Both the position numbers and the translations under genes were made by a program. The notes under the pieces are model-generated. The model was not told the origin of the DNA. It saw nothing but the letters and a program-made list of their open reading frames with translations, and ran no database searches. A DNA stretch of 64,000 nt, from assembly GCA_033964015.1 (NCBI GenBank), contig CM066915.1:1240001-1304000 (forward strand), written 5' to 3'. Below are positions 59,001-64,000 of this stretch, piece after piece (positions within the stretch are counted from its first letter, which is position 1; each line of letters begins with the position of its first letter). This stretch comes from Scolanthus callimorphus. Lineage: Eukaryota; Cnidaria; Anthozoa; Actiniaria; Edwardsiidae.

Positions 59001-62000
59001 CAGATTTAAAGAGCCTGTGTCAGCCGCCATTTTGACATCATAGCAACATACCAAGTCTGAGAAAGCATCCATTTCCATCGGCTGATTTAGAGAATATAGA
59101 GCAATGTTCTCCATTGAATTTGGTAAATCAAATCTGAAACTTTGTTTTAAGATGTTGATTTAAAGATGTCTACACGTAATTCGTTTTCTAATATCGGACG
59201 AAAACAACAAAGGAGTGGTAGGAGTGGTAGACATGGGCTCTTTAAATCAATAGTTAAATCATGGGCGCTCGTTATTCGATAGTGTACAGCACAACACCGA
59301 CCAATCACAGACGAGGTTTCTTCTGGATTGACCAATCATAGACGAGATTTCATCTGTACTGACCAATCACAAACGAGGTTTCAACTGGATTGACCAATCA
59401 AAGACGAGGTTTCATCTGGACTGACCAATCACAGACGAGGTTTCGTCTGGATAGACCAATCACAGACGCGGTTTCATCTGTACAGACCAATCAAAGACGA
59501 GGTTTCAACTGGATTGACCAATCACAGACGAGGTTTCAACTGGATTGACCAATCACGGACGCGGTTTCACTCACCATCGTCTATGTGTTCGTACTCCTCG
59601 GTATCGCTGTTACTCTCGTCACCAGACTCCTTACTACTCTCCTCATCGCTACTCTCTTCCTCTTCCTCGTCTATCGTCGGCGCCTTCCGACGGCGATCAC
59701 TGCGTCGGGGCTCCTTCGGACGGCAGTCGGGACAGAACCAGTTGCCTTCGGGAATCTGTCGCATTGTTTATAAGGGACGGACCATTAGAAAAGTGATGTG
59801 GGGCGTGGGACTTTTTTGACTAGCGGCTTTATTGGGGGTGTCCCAGCTCTGCAGGATATTTTTTCAGCCGTTTGTGGCTTTTTTCCCATGTCAAGCCTAC
59901 TCGAATTTTTAAGACACACGAGCAGAGTTCCTAGCTAATAAAAGAAAGAAAGAAACCTGTGATATATACCTGTTTGATGGGAGGTTTAAGGCAGTACATG
60001 TGATGGCCCCGATCACAGGCGTCACACAACAGCATCTTCTCGGCGTCACCCTTGCGTCTACACAACCTGCATCGCGCGTTCAGCACGGATTTGCTCCACG
60101 TGATGGATCCATCTAGAGTGTTGAGGTGAACGAACACTTGGGACAGGCTAGTGGAGGCCAGAAGGGACTCCTCCCATCTCTCCAGCACTGTCTTCATCCT
60201 CTGTGGAGTCTCCTCGCTTGACGAACTACTGGCGTCGTCGTCCTTACCTGTAAAGCCAGAAAGAAAACAACTCCAAATATAAACAAAGTCCAAATATAAA
60301 CAAAGTCCAAATAGAAACAAAGTCCAAATAGAAACAAAGTCCAAATATAAACAAAGTCCAAATATAAACAAAGTCCAAATATAAACAAAGTCCAAATATA
60401 AACAAAGTCCAAATATAAACAAAGTCCAAATATAAACAAAGTCCAAATATAAACAAAGTCCGAATATAAACAAACTCCAAATATAAACAAAGTCCGAATA
60501 TAAACAAAGTCCAAATATAAACAAAGTCCAAATAGAAACAAAGTCCAAATATAAACAAAGTCCAAATAAAACAAAGTCCAAATAGAAACAAAGTCCAAAT
60601 AGAAACAAAGTCCAAATAGAAACAAAGTCCAAATAGAAACAAAGTCCAAATAGAAACAAAGTCCAAATAGAAACAAAGTCCAAATAGAAACAAACTCCAA
60701 ACAGAAACAAACTCCAAACAGAAACAAACTCCAAATAGAAACAAACTCCAAATAGAAACAAACTCCAAATATAACAAACTCCAAATATAAACAGGGATGA
60801 AGCGAACTACAAACGTTTAGGATTGGTTTTCACTACGACATAAGTGACGTAAGCATAAGCATAAGCATAAGCATAAGAAGAACGGAAGCCTTTGATCCTT
60901 ATGCTTACGCTTATGTCTTAGTGAAAACCGCACTAAAGAAAATAGTTAGTTTGATCCTTATGCTTATGTTGCTAGTGAAAACCAATCCTAAGCCTTGGCC
61001 AAACGAAACGCAAGTCGACGCAATTTTAGCTGGTTGCATCCACTAAGACGCAATTTCTGCTGGCTGCATCCACTAACGAACTGTTTGGCCACGGACTTGC
61101 ATGACTTGCGTTCGATTGCGCTCACTTTGAACATGTTCAGGATGTCTGTGTTGTACGCGCGCGCGTCAAAAATCGGGTGAATTTAGGCGGGAAAAATTCA
61201 GCCAATTAAAAACATTCCCCAAGATAATACCAAACAACTGCTAACATTTACCATCCTCCTCCTCGTCCTTGCCGTTCCTTTCTTCCTCCTTCTGCTCCTC
61301 GCCTTTTTCTGCCTTCTTGCGCTTCTTGTTCTCTTTGCTCTTTTCTTTTTCCTTTTTCTCGGCGGCTTTCATCATCGCCTCGTATTCCTTGAGCGCGGCG
61401 GCGGCCGCTTCCTTTTGCTTCTGCCGTTTTGTCTCTTCATCTTCGCCAAGAGGCGGACTTAAGTACTTTAGTTCAATTCCTTGCTCAACCTAAAATAATG
61501 GCACAGATTTTGAACAGAATGGCAAAACGATAAAAGAAAGCCTACTGCAGAAACAAGAAGAAACCGAGAAGAAACTAGGGCGTACGGCGCGCACGCAGGT
61601 CAAAATCAATCGGTAGAATCAATACATCTTATTAGATGCTTTTTCATGTAATACGGGCGGATATTTTACGAGGAGTTGGGAACGTATTTTGAGAGCAACG
61701 AGTAAAATGTCCGCCGGTATTACATGAAAAAAAAATCTAATGAGTTACAAAATTTTCTTTTCAAGATTCACTTGAAAATGTACGCGATTTGACTAGCACA
61801 CGATCAGGAAGCCATTTAACTGCGCACGCAAAACCGCTACAGTGTAATACGACTTTCAACCGTGTTTAAATACGGCTCCATATCTGCACTCAATTTTGAC
61901 CTTATATGGTAAAATGACGTCATAGTCGTATAATAAGTTCCGTTATAGCCATTCTCAGCAACAAGCGGAGGTGAGCAACAAACTTGATTTTTATCTTGTA

Positions 62001-63382
62001 CTGGACAAGCAAAAGTTCCTAACCATTATATCATTAACAGGACTGGGAACTGTTCCACGTTAGTATCTCTTCAAACCATAACGCAGTAACACCACCTACC
62101 TTAAGCAATGCTAGTGCTAGTTCTCTTACGCTGTCTTTGACGGGGAACGAGGGCGGTGCCAAACTTATAATCGGTGTTCCCGCGCGAGACTCTGGCGTTT
62201 CAAACGTCACTTTTTGTTCACTACTCAAATCCAACTTCAAGCGAGATGGGATGGCCGAGAACTGCGCGGACTTTGCCTCCTCCATGTTTACAAGCTCCTG
62301 ATCCGCCTCCTCGACATCCCCATTGACAAGAGGCTTAGCTTCATTATCCGGCGTTTCAACTTTAATTGCTTCAGTCTTAAGTTCAGTTGGAAGATCATCG
62401 TTTTCCATGGTTCTTCGTCGTCCGTAAAACCATTAAGATGTGGTTTATTGTTCTCCTCGACTACATTTCCCACAGCTTTTGAGTCCTTATCATTTTCCAT
62501 TTTGTCATTTTCTCCATTTACCGACATTTCCACATCTCTCTTTTCATTTTCTTCTACTTTCACGTCCTCGGGCTTCCCATCCTCGGGCTTTGCCCCCTCG
62601 GGTTTTGCATCCTCGGGTTTTGCATCCTCGGGCTTTGCATCCTCGGGTTTTGCATTCTCGGACTCTACATCCTCGGGCTTAGATTCCCCTGCGTTTTGTT
62701 CCTCATTTCTCCAAACATCATCATAAATCCCACTCTCAATCATCGCCCTCCAAACAGCTCTTTCCTCCACCTTAATCACACCCAACCCCCCTTGCCAAAT
62801 ACGCTCCTCTAAATCCAATATCTGGTCCCTTAGATTAGCCTCGGCAAAGCCCTCCATGTTAGAATACCGGGATTTGTCCACACCTTGTTGTTGTGCCCGT
62901 GTGCGTCTACCACGAAAGGGTTTAACCTCCTTCTTGGGGACGATATTCTCTTCTCTAAACGGACACTTGGTCACACCCTTCGCTACCCTCTTGTAATCCT
63001 GCTGCAAAGCTTCCCGCAAGCACCTCTCGCGAAACCCGCGAGGATTTAAACTTGTCAACAAGTTTTCAAAGTCCTCGTTCGAGCCTATAAACGACCAGCG
63101 AGTGATAGTTCGTTCAGACACATTCATGACATTCTTGATGATTTCTTCTTTGCCGATTTCGTTTTGTTGGGGTGCGGAGGTGATATTTGAATCCTGAGTC
63201 ATTTTCTTGATTTGTTTGTTTACCGTTCGTTCGCTCATCCCTTGTTGTTCTCCCTTAGTTTCGTTGTCCTTTTCATCCGTCAAGTCGATGACAGGTGTTG
63301 AGTTATCATTCTGATCCGTCTCCTTTTTCTCGTTATTTTTACCCTCCTCTTCGTCTTCATCGGCAACACTCTCTTCTTCATC
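55758..63382 (-). CDS. BAZ1A: ACF1/BAZ1A-type chromatin remodelling subunit, 3' part (seven exons)
   Basis: Exons, 5' to 3' on the minus strand: 62100-63382, 61252-61489, 59970-60247, 59575-59755, 58764-58993, 57598-58018 and 55758-56021. All junctions are GT-AG and phases match throughout. Order: acidic linker, WSD/WHIM region, PHD finger 1, acidic stretch, PHD finger 2, basic Ser/Arg/Pro linker, bromodomain. Human BAZ1A has one PHD; two PHDs recall Drosophila Acf1. ACF1 pairs with the ISWI ATPase to space nucleosomes. The WAC and DDT parts must lie beyond 64000. Single-base losses near 62409 and 58893 break the frame; in such a conserved gene they look like sequence errors. Identification is strong. 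Confidence 0.9.
56066..56440. mobile_element. MITE inside MITE in the last ACF1 intron
   Basis: The outer pair GGCGGCCACACACGGGCCGA and complement near 56412-56433 encloses an inner pair CCCATTCACACC / GGTGTGAATGGG (about 56097-56325). It overlaps no exon. Confidence 0.6.
56470..57009. repeat. Near-perfect 540-bp palindrome without spacer
   Basis: The axis is between 56740 and 56741 (GGGCATC|GATGCCC). The arms match outward for about 270 bases, ending GAACAAAGGACATATTG and its complement, with only small indels. A third, diverged half copy follows at 57019-57115. It is intronic. Confidence 0.9.
57250..57571. mobile_element. 322-bp MITE with TTAA flanks in ACF1 intron
   Basis: AGGCC...ACACTTG on the left and CAAGTGTTCACCGGCC on the right, flanked by TTAA (57246-57249 and 57572-57575). 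GTCGCGGCGATTTTT-type phrases are inverted inside. It ends 26 bp from the exon at 57598. Confidence 0.7.
57598..58018 (-). CDS. BAZ1A: BAZ1A exon: basic linker and start of bromodomain
   Basis: A Lys/Ser/Arg/Pro-rich region with many SP and RSRS phrases (likely nuclear localisation and phosphorylation sites) leads to LLKCDKLINEIMENEDAEFF, helix Z of the bromodomain. It ends SAPHLK, phase 0. Confidence 0.85.
58209..58327. mobile_element. 119-bp MITE of the AGAGCGG family in ACF1 intron
   Basis: AGAGCGATTTTCATATGACTG and GACAGTCATCTGAAATCCGC are the arms. Close match to 49827-49943. Confidence 0.75.
58328..58763. other. ACF1 intron, remainder
   Basis: No further feature recognised. Confidence 0.4.
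58764..58993 (-). CDS. BAZ1A: BAZ1A exon: PHD finger 2
   Basis: DTCAVCSEGGELLCCDICPS, then in the next frame YHVHC and GNWACQVC, give a C4HC3 PHD finger. One base is lost near 58893 at the CPS-Y boundary. It ends KTTIK, phase 1. Confidence 0.85.
59299..59570. repeat. 31-bp minisatellite in ACF1 intron, about nine units
   Basis: The unit contains GACCAATCACAGACGAGG and TTTCATCTGGATT. It stops about five bases short of the exon edge at 59575, so the last unit lies against the splice donor. The unit carries a CCAAT motif. Confidence 0.9.
59575..59755 (-). CDS. BAZ1A: BAZ1A exon: end of PHD finger 1 and acidic tract
   Basis: IPEGNWFCPDCRP completes the finger, followed by an Arg-rich stretch and a Glu/Ser-rich tract. 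It ends in phase 1. The donor lies about five bases from the 31-bp minisatellite. Confidence 0.9.
59970..60247 (-). CDS. BAZ1A: BAZ1A exon: linker and first half of PHD finger 1
   Basis: KTVLERWEESLLASTSLSQV and HLNTLDGSITWSKSVLNARC lead into PHD ligands CRLC, CDAC and HHMYC. It ends PPIKQ at a phase-0 donor. Confidence 0.9.
60264..60794. repeat. 17-bp minisatellite in ACF1 intron, about 31 units
   Basis: The unit is CAAAGTCCAAATATAAA with blocks of ATAGAAA variants and, at the far end, CAAACTCCAAATAG variants. It starts about 16 bases from the acceptor of exon 59970-60247. No stop occurs on the minus strand, which yields long artefactual frames. Confidence 0.92.
60820..60988. mobile_element. 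169-bp MITE with TA flanks in ACF1 intron
   Basis: GGATTGGTTTTCACTA and TAGTGAAAACCAATCC are the ends, with TA on both sides. CTTATGCTTA / TAAGCATAAG repeats occupy the interior. Confidence 0.75.
60991..61251. other. ACF1 intron with CACTAA/GCAATTT repeats
   Basis: Two copies of a CTGGTTGCATCCACTAA-like phrase and the inverted pair TTGGCCAAACGAA / CTGTTTGGCCA suggest another small MITE. Confidence 0.4.
61252..61489 (-). CDS. BAZ1A: BAZ1A exon: charged helical linker
   Basis: VEQGIELKYLSPPLG matches the block after the WHIM region in BAZ1A. A Lys/Glu/Ala-rich, probably coiled-coil stretch ends in GKDEEED. Phase 0 start, phase 1 end. Confidence 0.85.
61490..62099. other. ACF1 intron with a hairpin MITE
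   Basis: ATTAGATGCTTTTTCATGTA near 61631 and its complement near 61720-61743 form a MITE of about 115 bp. The rest is unremarkable. Confidence 0.6.
62100..63382 (-). CDS. BAZ1A: BAZ1A exon: acidic linker and WSD/WHIM region
   Basis: It begins DEEESVADEDEEE and reaches RWSFIGSNEDFENLL, NPRGFRERCLREAL and DLEERIWQGGLGVIKVEERAVW, the WHIM/WSD blocks that contact ISWI and linker DNA in this family. A KPEDA repeat of about eight pentapeptides follows (62560-62660). A one-base loss near 62409 moves the frame. The exon ends in VRELALALLK, phase 0. Confidence 0.85.
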
Positions 63383-64000
63383 CTGAAAATGAAGTAGAAA
63401 AGATGGAACATAAACACGAGGCACCCGAACTCGTGATCTTGTACCGCTAACGTGGGGTGCTGTACAACAATAGCAACATCAAAACAACAACATCAACGGT
63501 TACAACAGCAGGCGCATAACAACAGCAGCAGCAGAAAAAAAGACCACTTAGGGAGCATTCATAATTTATCTAGAGGGGGCCTATGATGATTTCCTAATTC
63601 TTTTGTTTTCATTTTTTGAAGCCCCCCCTGATGATCTCAGGGTTTTTATCCTGACCCCTCCTCAAGAGATGTCAATTAATCAAAGAAAATATCATAGCCC
63701 CCAGCCCCCCCCCCCCCCCCCCCGCCACATATACATGTCAAACCCACCCTTAGCCATATTAAAGTCTTGTGATAGTTACTGATCCTAAAGATTGCTATTA
63801 AACTTATCTATTTTTTCAGACAGAAAAAAATGAATGTCCAGTTACTTTTAAATATAATCAGATGATAATCTTCCAATTCAGGAGTTTCTACCTACACACG
63901 TTTACAGCAACTCCACTGATAAGAACCTAACTTAAAATTTATTTAATAACCTTATTATGTTATTATGTCGAGGGAGATTAAAATGAAAATTTTAATCTTA
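63383..64000. other. ACF1 intron running out of the window
   Basis: The acceptor at 63383-63385 follows TTCATTTTCAG. A 19-base C tract lies at 63705-63723. Upstream exons (WAC, DDT) are not in view. Confidence 0.5.

Noticed and set aside
59931..60784. Hydrophobic frames of 177-276 codons that look like membrane proteins
   Set aside because: They are translations of the 17-bp minisatellite. The only real coding part is the exon at 59970-60247.
62214..62726. 170-codon plus-strand frame rich in Ser/Phe
   Set aside because: Antisense shadow of the acidic, KPEDA-repeat exon of ACF1.

Overview
The window reads as nuclear DNA of an animal, most likely an anthozoan cnidarian (sea anemone or coral). 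It has spliceosomal introns, the 3' half of an ACF1/BAZ1A chromatin-remodelling gene, a Mag-like Ty3/gypsy element, a CR1/L2-like LINE and very many short inverted-repeat transposons (MITEs). The cnidarian assignment rests on family resemblance recalled from memory, not on a search. There is no operon, CRISPR, prophage or bacterial feature.

Layout. 1-13.8 kb is repeat territory: MITEs with clear target-site duplications (TSDs), a 31-bp minisatellite (6.3-7.3 kb), a foldback element (12.3-13.7 kb) and long C tracts, with no gene I can support. 13.79-42.01 kb is one nest of transposons. The container is a foldback element with TTAA duplications, inserted in an older MITE that survives uninterrupted as a second copy nearby. 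Its left arm holds a 10.4-kb insertion flanked by TA (13.96-24.35 kb). Inside that lies a 7.3-kb DNA transposon (15.94-23.23 kb) whose inverted ends are arrays of a 21-bp minisatellite. It carries two convergent genes: a zinc-ribbon/HECT ubiquitin-ligase-like gene and a DDE transposase. Further along the arms are a LINE (24.98-28.05 kb) and a gypsy element with 167-bp LTRs (29.48-39.38 kb). The gypsy element was itself hit by a 707-bp MITE in gag and a 4.6-kb element in the protease region, and the latter contains further insertions. The right arm holds a 0.94-kb element with TTA duplications.

42-55 kb is intergenic, with a seven-copy 170-bp satellite (43.9-45.1 kb), more MITEs and foldbacks. 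55.76-63.38 kb (minus strand, running past the window end) holds seven exons of an ACF1/BAZ1A orthologue: WSD/WHIM region, two PHD fingers and a bromodomain. Its introns are filled with minisatellites, MITEs and a near-perfect 540-bp palindrome.

Two cross-cutting points. First, all 14 frame breaks I could place in recognisable coding regions are single-base losses, mostly in short homopolymers, and two lie in the conserved ACF1 gene. Base-level assembly error is therefore a likely cause, and the frameshifted genes should not be called dead on that basis alone. Second, the two halves of the foldback, the tandem SINE copies and several paralogous repeats act as empty sites, so many insertion boundaries can be fixed to the base from this window alone.
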